NCBI RefSeq assembly: GCF_020866905.1
Contig: NZ_JAIVCC010000017.1
Location: 235,761-299,760, forward strand
DNA from: Salinimicrobium sediminilitoris
Lineage (GTDB): Bacteria; Bacteroidota; Bacteroidia; Flavobacteriales; Flavobacteriaceae
Reading direction: 5' to 3'
Length of the DNA stretch: 64,000 nucleotides
The position numbers were made by a program, and so were the translations under genes. Below the pieces are notes generated by a model. The model did no database searches. It worked only from the letters and a program-made list of their open reading frames with translations, and was not told the DNA's origin. Shown here one piece after another: positions 1-10,080 of the stretch. How positions within the stretch are numbered: the stretch's first letter is position 1; each line of letters opens with the position of its first letter.

Positions 1-863
1 GTCAAAATTTGAAGTCTTTTCTTTCAGTTGACATGGCACTTTATCAAAATGCCGGGGCGACCATTCCGCAGCAACTGGCCTACGCATTAGCACATGTAAA
101 TGAGTACTTCAATCACATTCACGAAAAACCTGAAGTGTCAAAAAGGGCAAAATTTCAGTTTGTTGTTTCGGTGGGGGCAAATTACTTTTTCGAGATCGCC
201 AAACTTCGAGCCCTTAGGCTACTGTTTTCTACTTTAAGCAGCGAGTACAACCTTAAAACCGACTGTGATATACTTGCACAGCCTTCCCGTCGTAACAAAA
301 CCTTATACGATTATAATGTCAATCTGCTGCGCACCACTACCGAATGTATGAGTGCGGTACTTGGCGGCGCAAACAGCGTATGTAATATGGCCTACGATGC
401 CATTTACCATAAGAACAACGACTTTGGAAGCCGCGTTGCCCGTAACCAACTGCTGGTACTTAAGCATGAAAGTTATTTTGAAAAAGTGGCAAACCCGGCT
501 GAGGGCAGTTATTATATCGAAACGCTTACCCACGAAATGGCCGACAAGGCTTTAGACATTTTCAAGAATATTGAAAATGGTGGAGGATTTGTTACTCAGT
601 TAAAGGAAGGAATCATTCAGAAGAAGATTTCTGAAAGCGCTGCGAGGGAACAGGAAGAATTTGATGCCGGGAAGCTGGTGCTGGTTGGCACAAACAAATA
701 TCCAAATCCACAGGACAGGATGAAGGAGGAGCTGGAGCTGTATCCTTTCGTAAAGCAAAAGCCGCGAAAGACTTTGCTACAGCCTGTGATAGAAAAACGT
801 TTATCAGAAAAAACCGAACAGGAAAGACTTAAGGAAGAGGAAAGTATTAACAGCGAAAAATAG
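1..863 (+). CDS. mutA: methylmalonyl-CoA mutase small subunit, 5' truncated by window edge
   Basis: This is the C-terminal part of the small (beta) subunit of adenosylcobalamin-dependent methylmalonyl-CoA mutase, which interconverts succinyl-CoA and (R)-methylmalonyl-CoA. The frame is open to base 1, so the true start lies upstream; the TTG at 9 is an internal leucine. The stretch containing FVVSVGANYFFEIAKLRALR parallels the barrel segment of the large subunit encoded next ([20 protein letters not shown]), as expected of paralogous subunits. The protein ends in a charged tail soon after the barrel and shows no C-terminal cobalamin-binding-like domain and no DxHxxG motif, so it should be the non-catalytic partner. 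It is 3 nt from mutB and surely co-transcribed. Confidence 0.93.
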   Translation, partial: QNLKSFLSVDMALYQNAGATIPQQLAYALAHVNEYFNHIHEKPEVSKRAKFQFVVSVGANYFFEIAKLRALRLLFSTLSSEYNLKTDCDILAQPSRRNKTLYDYNVNLLRTTTECMSAVLGGANSVCNMAYDAIYHKNNDFGSRVARNQLLVLKHESYFEKVANPAEGSYYIETLTHEMADKALDIFKNIENGGGFVTQLKEGIIQKKISESAAREQEEFDAGKLVLVGTNKYPNPQDRMKEELELYPFVKQKPRKTLLQPVIEKRLSEKTEQERLKEEESINSEK

Positions 864-866
864 AAT

Positions 867-2948
867 ATGAGAAGAAAGGATCTTCAGCATTTAAAGCTAA
901 AAACTAAGGTAGAAAACGCAGTTAAACCTGAAAATTCTTATGCCTTTCAAGATCTGCCTCATTTAAAATTTGCTGCAGGTATTCCTCCATATTTACGGGG
1001 GCCATACAGTACCATGTATGTTACCCGCCCCTGGACCATTCGCCAGTACGCCGGATTCTCAACTGCTGAAGAAAGCAACGCCTTCTACCGCAGGAATCTT
1101 GCTGCCGGTCAAAAAGGACTTTCTGTTGCCTTCGACCTTCCCACTCACAGAGGTTATGACAGTGACCATGACCGGGTAGTAGGAGACGTGGGAAAAGCAG
1201 GAGTTGCAATAGATTCGGTGGAAGACATGAAGATCCTGTTCGACCAGATCCCGCTGGACAAGATGTCGGTTTCCATGACCATGAACGGTGCCGTACTGCC
1301 TATTTTGGCTTTTTATATTGTTGCAGCTGAAGAACAGGGTGTAAAACCCGAACAACTTTCAGGAACCATTCAAAATGACATTTTGAAGGAGTTTATGGTA
1401 CGAAACACCTACATCTACCCTCCTACTCCTTCTATGAAGATCATTTCGGACATTTTTGAGTATACTTCCAGGAACATGCCTCGCTTCAATAGCATAAGTA
1501 TTTCGGGATATCACATGCAGGAAGCGGGTGCCACTAGCGAAATAGAACTGGCATATACCCTGGCAGACGGCCTGGAATATATTCGCAAAGGCCTTAAAGC
1601 CGGAATGGACATTGACAGCTTCGCACCAAGACTTTCTTTTTTCTGGGGAATAGGCCTGGATCATTTCGCTGAAATCGCAAAAATGCGAGCTGCAAGAGCG
1701 CTTTGGGCAAAAATGGTAAAGCAGTTCAATCCCAAGAATGAAAAATCTCTCGCACTAAGGACCCACTGCCAAACCAGTGGCTGGAGCCTTACCGAGCAGG
1801 ATCCTTTCAACAACGTAGCCCGCACCTCGATTGAAGCCGCAGCCGCAGCCTTTGGAGGAACACAAAGTTTACACACGAATGCATTAGATGAAGCCATTGC
1901 TTTACCAACAGATTTCTCTGCCAGAATCGCAAGAAATACGCAGTTACACCTGCAACAGGAAACCCAGATCACAAAAACTGTGGATCCATGGGCAGGAAGT
2001 TATTATGTAGAAGCTTTAACAGATAAAATTGCTCATAAAGCCTGGGAACTTATTGAAGAGGTAGAAAACCTGGGTGGAATGACCAAAGCCATTGAAGAAG
2101 GTATCCCAAAACTAAGGATTGAAGAAGCAGCGGCAATTAAACAGGCCCGGATCGACAGTTCACAAGACATTATTGTGGGGGTCAATAAATTCCGCAGGGA
2201 AAAAGAAGATCCTATAGTAACCATGGAAGTAGATAACCAAACGGTGCGCAGGCAACAAGTAGAGCGCCTAAAACAATTAAGGGAAGAAAGGAACCAGGAA
2301 GAAGTTAGGTCGGTCCTGGAAAAATTAACTTCTGCAGCCAAATCGGGCGAAGAAAATTTATTGGCTCTGGCCGTAGATGCTGCAAGGAAGAGAGCTACTC
2401 TTGGAGAGATAAGTGATGCACTTGAAGAAGCTTTCGGCAGATATAAAGCACAAATAAAATCATTTAGCGGCGTGTATTCAAAAGAGATAAAAGACGACTC
2501 TGCCTTTAAAAAGGCAAGAGAAATGGCTAATCAATTTGCCGAGCAGGAAGGCCGCCGGCCAAGGATCATGATCGCCAAAATGGGTCAGGATGGTCACGAT
2601 CGCGGAGCAAAAGTTGTAGCCACAGGTTATGCCGATGTAGGTTTTGATGTGGATATAGGTCCCTTATTTCAAACTCCTGCCGAGGCTGCAAAACAAGCTG
2701 TAGAAAATGATGTACACATTCTGGGGGTTTCTTCCCTGGCTGCAGGTCACAAAACATTAGTGCCGCAGGTGATCGAAGAACTAAAGAAATATGGAAGGGA
2801 AGATATCATGGTGATCGTGGGCGGAGTGATCCCGTCCCAGGATTATCAATACCTTTTCGATGCCGGTGCAGTTGCGGTATTTGGCCCGGGCACAAAAATA
2901 AGCGAGGCAGCCATTCAACTATTGGAAATTCTAATTGATGAGAATTAG
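867..2948 (+). CDS. mutB: methylmalonyl-CoA mutase large (catalytic) subunit
   Basis: Catalytic subunit of cytosolic methylmalonyl-CoA mutase, which rearranges methylmalonyl-CoA to succinyl-CoA and links propionyl-CoA or odd-chain fatty acid catabolism to the TCA cycle. The N-terminal TIM barrel carries the family signature [12 protein letters not shown] (about residues 55-66) and [10 protein letters not shown] with the substrate-binding His near residue 300. The C-terminal B12 domain (about 565-690) has DGHDRGAKV, where H577 is the expected lower axial cobalt ligand, followed by GVSSLAAGH and GGVIP. At 693 residues it is near full length for the family (about 710-740). The ATG lies 3 nt after the mutA stop. 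Confidence 0.97.
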   Translation: MRRKDLQHLKLKTKVENAVKPENSYAFQDLPHLKFAAGIPPYLRGPYSTMYVTRPWTIRQYAGFSTAEESNAFYRRNLAAGQKGLSVAFDLPTHRGYDSDHDRVVGDVGKAGVAIDSVEDMKILFDQIPLDKMSVSMTMNGAVLPILAFYIVAAEEQGVKPEQLSGTIQNDILKEFMVRNTYIYPPTPSMKIISDIFEYTSRNMPRFNSISISGYHMQEAGATSEIELAYTLADGLEYIRKGLKAGMDIDSFAPRLSFFWGIGLDHFAEIAKMRAARALWAKMVKQFNPKNEKSLALRTHCQTSGWSLTEQDPFNNVARTSIEAAAAAFGGTQSLHTNALDEAIALPTDFSARIARNTQLHLQQETQITKTVDPWAGSYYVEALTDKIAHKAWELIEEVENLGGMTKAIEEGIPKLRIEEAAAIKQARIDSSQDIIVGVNKFRREKEDPIVTMEVDNQTVRRQQVERLKQLREERNQEEVRSVLEKLTSAAKSGEENLLALAVDAARKRATLGEISDALEEAFGRYKAQIKSFSGVYSKEIKDDSAFKKAREMANQFAEQEGRRPRIMIAKMGQDGHDRGAKVVATGYADVGFDVDIGPLFQTPAEAAKQAVENDVHILGVSSLAAGHKTLVPQVIEELKKYGREDIMVIVGGVIPSQDYQYLFDAGAVAVFGPGTKISEAAIQLLEILIDEN

Positions 2949-3056
2949 ATAGGAAGGTTTAGGTTGTAGAGTTTAAATTTTAAATTTACATTTTCGGCTC
3001 TTTTTTCAGTTCTTACTTTAGGACATTTTACTTTAAACACAACTAAAAACTAAATA

Positions 3057-3938
3057 ATGGATTTTACTCAAAAAATGCTTAGGGATGATGCTCTCAAAGG
3101 AAAAAACATAGTTGTAACCGGTGGTGGTAGCGGTCTTGGCAAGGCCATGACCAGATATTTTTTGGAGCTTGGCGCTAAAGTTGCCATTACCTCAAGAAAC
3201 CTTGAAAAACTTGAGACCACCGCTAAGCAACTTGAAGAAGAAACTAAAGGGGAATGCCTGCCCCTCCAGTGTGACGTTAGACATTATGATCAGGTTGAGA
3301 ATATGCTGCAGCAAACCGTCGAAAAATTTGGTTCTGTGGATATTTTGCTGAACAACGCTGCCGGAAATTTTATTTCTCCCACAGAACGGCTAAGTGCCAA
3401 TGCCTTTGACACTATTATTGACATAGTTTTAAAAGGCAGCAAGAACTGCACTTTAGCTTTTGGAAAGCACTGGATCGACAAAGCAGAAAAAAACAAAACG
3501 GTTTTAAATATTGTCACTACTTACGCCTGGACAGGCTCTGCTTATGTAGTGCCAAGTGCCACCGCTAAAGCCGGGGTGCTTGCAATGACCAGGTCTCTGG
3601 CTGTGGAATGGGCAAAATACGGCATAAGAATGAATGCCATTGCTCCCGGGCCCTTTCCAACTAAAGGTGCCTGGGACAGGCTACTCCCGGGTGACCTGAA
3701 GGAGAAATTCGACCTCGCAAAGAAAGTTCCTCTCAAACGGGTTGGGGAACATCAGGAACTGGCTAATCTTGCTGCTTACCTTGTGTCAGATTTTTCAGCT
3801 TATGTAAATGGAGAAGTGATCACAATTGACGGTGGCGAATGGCTAAAAGGTGCAGGACAGTTCAACCTTCTTGAAGCTATTCCGGAGGAAATGTGGGATA
3901 TGCTGGAGCAGATGATAAAGTCTAAAAAAAGTAATTAA
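3057..3938 (+). CDS. SDR-family 2,4-dienoyl-CoA reductase (mitochondrial DECR1 type)
   Basis: NAD(P)-dependent short-chain dehydrogenase of 293 residues. The Rossmann motif TGGGSGLG is at 21-28 and NNAAG at 99-103. The usual YxxxK pair is absent. Instead Y156, S167 and K171 sit in TTYAWTGSAYVVPSATAK with the spacing (Tyr +11 Ser, +15 Lys) known for mammalian 2,4-dienoyl-CoA reductase DECR1, and the following EWAKYGIRMN and GPFPTKGA also match that family. It probably reduces 2,4-dienoyl-CoA esters during beta-oxidation of unsaturated fatty acids, which fits its position behind methylmalonyl-CoA mutase. It begins about 110 nt after mutB and ends in a strong terminator. A generic 2-enoyl reductase of the same subfamily is the alternative. 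Confidence 0.85.
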   Translation: MDFTQKMLRDDALKGKNIVVTGGGSGLGKAMTRYFLELGAKVAITSRNLEKLETTAKQLEEETKGECLPLQCDVRHYDQVENMLQQTVEKFGSVDILLNNAAGNFISPTERLSANAFDTIIDIVLKGSKNCTLAFGKHWIDKAEKNKTVLNIVTTYAWTGSAYVVPSATAKAGVLAMTRSLAVEWAKYGIRMNAIAPGPFPTKGAWDRLLPGDLKEKFDLAKKVPLKRVGEHQELANLAAYLVSDFSAYVNGEVITIDGGEWLKGAGQFNLLEAIPEEMWDMLEQMIKSKKSN

Positions 3939-3960
3939 TTATCACTTTCTGAATTACTTT

Positions 3961-3999
3961 AAAAGGTTCTCAGAAAATAAATTTTTGGGAACCTTTTTT
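3961..3999 (+). terminator. rho-independent terminator after the DECR-like gene
   Basis: Nine-base stem AAAAGGTTC (3961-3969) pairs with GAACCTTTT (3989-3997) around a 19-nt AT-rich loop, followed by T residues. It sits 23 nt past the stop of the reductase gene. Confidence 0.8.
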
Positions 4000-4105
4000 G
4001 GATATTATCGCCAGAATATTCAATAAAGAAAAAATCATTTAAACTATTAAGTCATTTTAATTACTATATTGAAAGCTTTAATAATCCTTTAACAAATAAC
4101 CAATA

Positions 4106-6937
4106 ATGAAAAAGCTCATTTTAGGAGGGATATTAGCCTTCTTATCTATTCCTTATGGAAATTTAACCGCTCAGGAAGCCCAATTGCAATCCACCACAAT
4201 TCCCACAGATCCCTCTGTTAAAACCGGAGTTTTGGAAAATGGTCTTACCTATTACATCAAAAATAACGGTAAACCTGAGGATAAGCTTGAACTGAGGTTA
4301 GCGATCAATTCCGGTTCTCTCCTTGAAGATGATAATCAACAGGGACTTGCTCATTTTGTCGAGCACATGAACTTCAATGGAACCAAGAATTTCAAAAAGA
4401 ATGAGCTGGTAGATTATCTCCAGAGCATTGGAGTAAAGTTTGGTGCAGATTTAAATGCTTACACCAGTTTTGACGAAACAGTATATATCTTACCTATTCC
4501 AAGCGACAATCCTGAAACTCTCGAGAAAGGTTTTCAAGTTCTTGAAGACTGGGCTCATAATGCAACCCTAACCGAAGAAGCAATTGATGGAGAGCGAGGA
4601 GTAGTTCTGGAAGAATACCGTCTTGGGTTGGGTCCAGACAAGAGGATGATGCAGGAATACCTGCCCAAACTCATGTACAATTCGCGATATGCAAACAGAC
4701 TTCCTATTGGTAAAAAAGAAGTAATCGAGGGAGCAGATTACGAAACTGTGAGAAACTATTACAGAGACTGGTACAGACCAGATCTTATGGCAGTGGTAGC
4801 AGTAGGTGACCTCGACATAAACACAATTGAAGCTAAAATTAAAGAACATTTTTCCAGGCTGAAACCGGTGAAAAATCCCAGGGAAAGAAAGGTATTTAAT
4901 TTACCAAATCACGAAGAAACTTTTATTTCTATAGCTTCTGATGAGGAAGCTCCGTTTAGTCGTGTGCAGGTTTATTATAAAGATTTAGAGGAAGCTAAAG
5001 ATATTGTTACAGTTGCAGATTATAAGGCTCAAATGGTAAAAAGCCTATTTTCTACAATGATAAACAACCGTCTCAATGAACTTCGTAATAGTCCAAATCC
5101 ACCTTTCACCTATGGCTTTTCATATCATGGCGGAACATTTGCCCGAACAAAAGACGCGTACCAGTCTACTGCTATGACGGGTGAAGGTAAGCAACTTGAG
5201 GCATTAAGAGCTTTGTTGGAAGAAAATGAAAGGGTTAAGCGATATGGCTTTAACCAAAGTGAATTAGATCGTGCTAAAAAAGAATATGAGGCGCGTTTGG
5301 AGCGGCAATATGAAAACAGAGACAAAGAGGAAAGCGACAGATTGGTAAATCAATATGTAAGTCATTTCCTGGATAACACTCCAATTCCGGGAATAGAATG
5401 GCAGTATGAGTTCACTCAAGAAAATCTTCCTGAAATTGACCTTCAGGATGTTAACGGACTAATCTCCAGTTTTCTTCATGACGATAATCGGGTAGTAATC
5501 TTAACCGGACCTAAGAAAGAAGGTCTAGAGCAAGTAAAAGAGGAGCAGGTATTGGCTCTACTGAATGAAGTGCAGACCGCCGATCTTGAAAAATACGAAG
5601 AAGAAAAACTCCGTGAAAATTTGATCACAGAAGCACCTCAACCGGGAAGCATTGTAAAAGAAATAGAAAATGAAAAAGTTGGCTTTAAAAAATTACAACT
5701 AAGCAATGGCGCTACAGTAGTTTATAAAAAAACAGATTTTAAGAACGACGAAGTGCTTTTTTCTGCATACAGCCCGGGAGGTTCATCTCTAATGTCCGAT
5801 GAAACCTACCTTTCCACTGCACTAGCTAACAGCGGGTTACCTGAAGCAGGAATTGCCGATCTGTCTTTAAATGACATGAGCAAGATGCTTAGTGGTAAGA
5901 TTGTATCCGTTCGACCTTCCATCTCCAGCTATTCCGAAAATTTAAGTGGTTCTTCAACTCCTAAGGATATGGAGACCTTATTTCAACTGGTACATTTATA
6001 TTTTACAGACCTCAATAAAGATGAAGAAGCCTACAATTCCTTTGTATCTAAACAGAAAGGTTTTCTCGGAAATCTAATGGCAAATCCAAACTTTTACTTT
6101 CAGAACGAATTAGGGAAAATAAGGAACGAAGGAAATCCACGTTACATGGGATTCCCAACTGCTGAAAAATATGATGAGCAGAATTATGACCTTGCATATA
6201 AAAATTATCAGGAAAGATTTGCCAACGCAGCAGATTTTACCTTCTACTTCGTAGGAAACATAGATGAAGAAAAATTAAAAGATTTTTCCAAAACATATCT
6301 GGCAAGCCTGCCATCTTCAGGAGCAAAAGAAGAGTACCGGGCACCGGATTTTCGTCCTGATAATTCTTTTCAAAAAGCTATAGTTCATAAAGGTACAGAT
6401 CCAAAAAGCCTGGTAAACATCAGGTGGAGTGGTGAAACCTCTTACGAATCATCAGAAGATTTTGCCATTGGAGCATTGGGGGAGATTCTTACAATTAAAC
6501 TGGTAGAACAACTCCGGGAAGAAGAAGCGGGAGTATACGGTGTAGGGGCACGAGGAAATCTAAGCAAAATACCATACGGTTCGTATAGCTTTAGTATCTC
6601 CTTTCCCTGTGGGCCGGAAAACGTTGATAAATTAACAGAAGCAGCTCTAGCAGAGGTGAAAAAAATCAGGGAAGAAGGACCGACGGATAAAGACATGGCA
6701 AAACTGAAAGAAACATATACTGTAAAGCATAAGGAACAGGTTAAACAAAACCGTTACTGGTTGCAACAATTAGAAACTGCAGAGCGTGAAAACAGAGATA
6801 TTGCCGAAATTCTGGAGTTCGAAGAAAAATTGAAAGCACTTTCCTCTAAAGACATTCAAGAGGTAGCACAGGAATATTTGAATGAGGATTACTTGCTGGG
6901 AATTTTAATGCCCGAAGTGGCGGAAAATGAACAGTAG
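4106..6937 (+). CDS. secreted M16 family zinc metallopeptidase (pitrilysin type)
   Basis: A 943-residue M16 protease with two inverzincin-type halves. An N-terminal signal peptide (about 1-23, ending LTAQ) sends it to the periplasm. The first half carries the inverted zinc motif HFVEH at 83-87 and the downstream acidic cluster ERGVVLEE (163-170), whose last Glu is the expected third zinc ligand. The second half (about 520-940) lacks HxxEH, as is usual for the non-catalytic half. The family cleaves peptides of limited size inside a closed chamber. It is a single-gene unit bounded by terminators. The substrate cannot be told from sequence. Confidence 0.93.
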   Translation: MKKLILGGILAFLSIPYGNLTAQEAQLQSTTIPTDPSVKTGVLENGLTYYIKNNGKPEDKLELRLAINSGSLLEDDNQQGLAHFVEHMNFNGTKNFKKNELVDYLQSIGVKFGADLNAYTSFDETVYILPIPSDNPETLEKGFQVLEDWAHNATLTEEAIDGERGVVLEEYRLGLGPDKRMMQEYLPKLMYNSRYANRLPIGKKEVIEGADYETVRNYYRDWYRPDLMAVVAVGDLDINTIEAKIKEHFSRLKPVKNPRERKVFNLPNHEETFISIASDEEAPFSRVQVYYKDLEEAKDIVTVADYKAQMVKSLFSTMINNRLNELRNSPNPPFTYGFSYHGGTFARTKDAYQSTAMTGEGKQLEALRALLEENERVKRYGFNQSELDRAKKEYEARLERQYENRDKEESDRLVNQYVSHFLDNTPIPGIEWQYEFTQENLPEIDLQDVNGLISSFLHDDNRVVILTGPKKEGLEQVKEEQVLALLNEVQTADLEKYEEEKLRENLITEAPQPGSIVKEIENEKVGFKKLQLSNGATVVYKKTDFKNDEVLFSAYSPGGSSLMSDETYLSTALANSGLPEAGIADLSLNDMSKMLSGKIVSVRPSISSYSENLSGSSTPKDMETLFQLVHLYFTDLNKDEEAYNSFVSKQKGFLGNLMANPNFYFQNELGKIRNEGNPRYMGFPTAEKYDEQNYDLAYKNYQERFANAADFTFYFVGNIDEEKLKDFSKTYLASLPSSGAKEEYRAPDFRPDNSFQKAIVHKGTDPKSLVNIRWSGETSYESSEDFAIGALGEILTIKLVEQLREEEAGVYGVGARGNLSKIPYGSYSFSISFPCGPENVDKLTEAALAEVKKIREEGPTDKDMAKLKETYTVKHKEQVKQNRYWLQQLETAERENRDIAEILEFEEKLKALSSKDIQEVAQEYLNEDYLLGILMPEVAENEQ

Positions 6938-6972
6938 ATTTTTAGGCTAAACACATTCTATTCTAAGGTTTT

Positions 6973-7012
6973 AAACCGGCAGCAGCTCTCCAGAGTTACT
7001 GCCGGTTTTTTC
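6973..7012 (+). terminator. terminator after the M16 protease gene
   Basis: Perfect 10-bp stem AAACCGGCAG (6973-6982) / CTGCCGGTTT (6999-7008), 16-nt loop, then a T tract. Confidence 0.88.
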
Positions 7013-7090
7013 TTTTATAACCTGTTAACAAAAGAATTTTATATACCTGCAATAAATTGTATTTTTACCCTTTAAATCCAAAATAATTGA

Positions 7091-7855
7091 ATGGGTAAGA
7101 TCATTGCCGTTGCAAATCAAAAAGGAGGTGTAGGGAAAACTACAACTTCGGTAAATCTGGCTGCATCCTTAGGGGTGTTAGAAAAAAAAGTTTTGCTCAT
7201 CGATGCCGATCCTCAGGCGAATGCCACTTCGGGATTGGGAATAGATGTGGAGACAGTCGAGCTGGGCACTTACCAGTTACTGGAGCATTCCTGCAAGGCC
7301 GAAGAGGCCATCATGAAAACAGAATCTCCGAATCTTGATATCATTCCGGCGCATATCGATCTTGTTGCAATAGAAATTGAACTGGTTGACCAGGAAGAGC
7401 GGGAGTACATGCTTAAAAAAGCCATTGGGCACCTTCGGGAGAAATATGATTATGTTATTATTGATTGTGCGCCTTCCCTGGGTCTTTTAACTCTAAATGC
7501 CCTTACGGCAGCCGATTCTGTTATTATACCAATCCAGTGTGAGTATTTTGCTCTGGAAGGTCTGGGAAAGCTGCTTAATACGATCAAAAGTGTTCAGAAA
7601 ATCCACAATGCCAAGTTGGATATTGAAGGCTTATTATTAACAATGTATGATTCGCGTTTAAGACTGTCCAACCAGGTAGTGGAGGAAGTGCAAAAGCATT
7701 TTGATGAAATGGTATTCAAGACAATCATTCAGCGAAATGTACGTTTAAGTGAAGCCCCCAGCTACGGGGAAAGTATAATAAACTATGATGCCGGCAGTAA
7801 GGGAGCAAGTAATTACCTTAGCCTGGCACACGAGATCATAAAGAAAAACTCATAG
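7091..7855 (+). CDS. parA: chromosome-partitioning ATPase ParA (Soj)
   Basis: Deviant Walker-A ATPase of 254 residues that drives segregation of chromosome origins with ParB. It shows KGGVGKTTTS at 11-20, the switch motif DADPQANAT near residue 38, Walker B VIIDCAPSLG near 130, and IPIQCEYFALEG. Length is typical of chromosomal ParA. It heads a six-gene run (parA, parB, DUF5683, dapB, lepB, WbqC) with gaps of 32 nt or less. The stretch before it is AT-rich with a weak -7-like TATTTTTA at 7060-7067. Confidence 0.97.
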   Translation: MGKIIAVANQKGGVGKTTTSVNLAASLGVLEKKVLLIDADPQANATSGLGIDVETVELGTYQLLEHSCKAEEAIMKTESPNLDIIPAHIDLVAIEIELVDQEEREYMLKKAIGHLREKYDYVIIDCAPSLGLLTLNALTAADSVIIPIQCEYFALEGLGKLLNTIKSVQKIHNAKLDIEGLLLTMYDSRLRLSNQVVEEVQKHFDEMVFKTIIQRNVRLSEAPSYGESIINYDAGSKGASNYLSLAHEIIKKNS

Positions 7856-7861
7856 GAGAAG

Positions 7862-8767
7862 ATGGCGAAGGCGACAAAGAAACAAGCTTTGGGACGGGGA
7901 CTTTCAGCATTGCTGAAGGATCCTCAAAATGATATTAAATCGGCTGAAGATAAAAATGCCGATAAGCTGGTGGGGCATATTGTGGAATTGGAGCTGGACG
8001 CCATTGAGGTAAACCCTTTTCAACCCCGAACGAGTTTTAATGAAGAATCTTTGCGCGAGCTGGCATCTTCCATCAGGGAATTGGGAGTCATTCAGCCTAT
8101 TACGGTAAGAAAGCTGGATTACAACAAATACCAGCTGGTATCGGGAGAAAGACGTTTTAGAGCTTCCAAACTGATTGGACTGGAAACGATTCCCGCGTAT
8201 ATCAGGATTGCCAATGACCAGGAATCGCTGGAAATGGCTCTTGTTGAGAATATCCAGAGACAGGATCTTGATCCCATCGAGATTTCACTTTCATACCAAA
8301 GGCTCATTGATGAAATTAATCTTACTCAGGAGCAATTAAGTGAACGAATTGGAAAAAATAGATCCACAATCGCCAATTACCTGAGGTTGCTAAAACTCGA
8401 CCCAATTGTGCAGACGGGAATGCGTGACGGCTTCCTTAGCATGGGACATGGAAGGGCACTCATCAATATTGAAGATCCACAGGTCCAGTTGGAGGTTTAT
8501 GAAAAAATTCTCGCTAACTCACTTTCTGTTAGAGAGACCGAAAAACTGGTAAGAAACCTGCAGGAGGGAAAACCTGAAGCGAAAACAACAGCCTCCACTC
8601 CCGTAGTTTCCAGGGATGTCAAGAAAAGCATCAAAGAGTTTTCAGAAAAACTTGGTGCAAAGGTGGATGTAAAGGTGTCAAAAAAGGGAAATGGAAAGCT
8701 AATTATTCCCTTTACTTCTGAAGAAGACCTAAATCGTATTAAAAAGATCATACAGGGTGAAGATTAA
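7862..8767 (+). CDS. parB: chromosome-partitioning protein ParB (CTPase/DNA-binding)
   Basis: 301-residue ParB that loads at parS sites and spreads as a CTP-dependent clamp. The N-terminal ParB/sulfiredoxin-like domain has VNPFQPRTSF, then SGERRFRASK (the CTP-binding arginine patch) and ENIQRQDLDP. A helix-turn-helix follows in LTQEQLSERIGKNRSTIANY, and the short C-terminal part should dimerise. The start is 6 nt after parA. The 3' end overlaps the next gene by 11 nt, so translation is probably coupled. Confidence 0.97.
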   Translation: MAKATKKQALGRGLSALLKDPQNDIKSAEDKNADKLVGHIVELELDAIEVNPFQPRTSFNEESLRELASSIRELGVIQPITVRKLDYNKYQLVSGERRFRASKLIGLETIPAYIRIANDQESLEMALVENIQRQDLDPIEISLSYQRLIDEINLTQEQLSERIGKNRSTIANYLRLLKLDPIVQTGMRDGFLSMGHGRALINIEDPQVQLEVYEKILANSLSVRETEKLVRNLQEGKPEAKTTASTPVVSRDVKKSIKEFSEKLGAKVDVKVSKKGNGKLIIPFTSEEDLNRIKKIIQGED

Positions 8768-9341
8768 AAATCTCATACTACCCATAATATTTTCCCTGTT
8801 TTTCCTGAAGCTTTCTGCACAGGAGGATTCCCTGCTCATAGACCCGCAGCTCGTCATTGAGGAACCCGCATATAAAGCTTACGATCCACTCTCCCCTGCC
8901 CGCGCCGCATTTTATTCGGCAGTACTTCCGGGACTAGGTCAGGCCTACAACGGGAAATACTGGAAAATCCCTATTGTTTATACTGCTTTAGGAGTGGGAG
9001 TATATTTCTACCTGGAAAATGACCGGCAATATGACCGGTATCGCAGTGCATATAAAAGCAGACTTGCAGGAAATACCGATGATGAGTTCTATGATGAAAA
9101 TGGTCAACAAAGGGTTTCGACAGACGCCCTGATTGAAGCCCAACGTTTTTACCAACGAAATAAAGAGGTTTCTGTAATGGTGACCCTGGGGCTTTATGCA
9201 CTTAATATAATTGATGCAAACGTCGACGCGCACCTGCAACAATTCAATGTGAGTGAAGATCTTTCACTCCGGCCAAACCTGGATTACGATCAATTTACCG
9301 GTACCACAGGCTATGGTCTTACTTTAAATTTTAATTTTTAA
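8757..9341 (+). CDS. DUF5683 domain membrane/secreted protein
   Basis: 194-residue Bacteroidota-restricted protein of unknown function, assigned to DUF5683 from its sequence and its place between parB and dapB. It has a signal peptide (residues 1-21, ending LKLSAQ), a conserved block SPARAAFYSAVLPGLGQAYN followed by a hydrophobic segment (IPIVYTALGVGVYFY), and a second hydrophobic segment ending in LNIIDANVDAHL. The C-terminus (GYGLTLNFNF) ends in Phe, as outer-membrane strands often do. It starts with GTG inside parB and its TAA overlaps the dapB ATG by one base. Confidence 0.8.
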   Translation: MKIKNLILPIIFSLFFLKLSAQEDSLLIDPQLVIEEPAYKAYDPLSPARAAFYSAVLPGLGQAYNGKYWKIPIVYTALGVGVYFYLENDRQYDRYRSAYKSRLAGNTDDEFYDENGQQRVSTDALIEAQRFYQRNKEVSVMVTLGLYALNIIDANVDAHLQQFNVSEDLSLRPNLDYDQFTGTTGYGLTLNFNF

Positions 9342-10048
9342 TGAAAATAGCTCTTTTAGGCTACGGAAAAATGGGTAAGACCATTGAAAGATTGGCTGTA
9401 GAACGCGGTCATGAGATTGTTCTAAAGATAAGTGACGACATTGAAAAAGCAGATCTTCAAAAAGCAGATGTCGCCATTGATTTTAGTGTGCCCGATGCTG
9501 CTTTTAAGAACATAACGACCTGCTTTGAAAAACAGGTTCCGGTAGTTTCGGGAACTACAGGATGGCTAAAACAGTATGATAAGGCCGTGGAAATTTGCAA
9601 TGAAAATGAGGCTGCTTTTATTTACGCCTCCAACTTTAGCCTGGGTGTAAACCTGTTTTTTGAATTGAACAGGAACCTTGCGAAGCTAATGAGCAAATTT
9701 CCGGAATATAAGGTTGCTATTGAAGAGATCCACCACACTCAAAAACTGGATGCTCCAAGTGGTACTGCCATTACTCTAGCAGAACAGATCATGGAAAATT
9801 CAGAAAAAACCGGATGGCAGCTGGATAAAGCGGCGGACAATGAAATTCCTGTTACCGCTAAAAGAATTGAGAATGTTCCCGGCACCCACACAATTTCCTA
9901 TAATTCTGAAGTTGACACGATTAAAATTGAGCATATAGCCCACTCCCGTGATGGTTTTGCACTGGGTGCTATTATAGCTGCCGAGTGGCTTCAGAATAAA
10001 AAAGGGGTTTACAGCATGAAAGATGTGCTGTTTAATGTAACAGATTAG
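9341..10048 (+). CDS. dapB: 4-hydroxy-tetrahydrodipicolinate reductase
   Basis: DapB reduces 4-hydroxy-tetrahydrodipicolinate with NAD(P)H in the diaminopimelate/lysine pathway in the cytosol. The nucleotide-binding GYGKMG is at 7-12, SGTTGW near 70-75, and the catalytic/substrate block EEIHHTQKLDAPSGTA has H131, H132 and K135. At 235 residues it is shorter than the E. coli enzyme (273), as in other Bacteroidota. It overlaps DUF5683 by one base. A second lysine-pathway gene, dapD, lies far away at 57886. Confidence 0.96.
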   Translation: MKIALLGYGKMGKTIERLAVERGHEIVLKISDDIEKADLQKADVAIDFSVPDAAFKNITTCFEKQVPVVSGTTGWLKQYDKAVEICNENEAAFIYASNFSLGVNLFFELNRNLAKLMSKFPEYKVAIEEIHHTQKLDAPSGTAITLAEQIMENSEKTGWQLDKAADNEIPVTAKRIENVPGTHTISYNSEVDTIKIEHIAHSRDGFALGAIIAAEWLQNKKGVYSMKDVLFNVTD

Positions 10049-10080
10049 CCATACGGTATACCAATAAATAAACTACGCTC

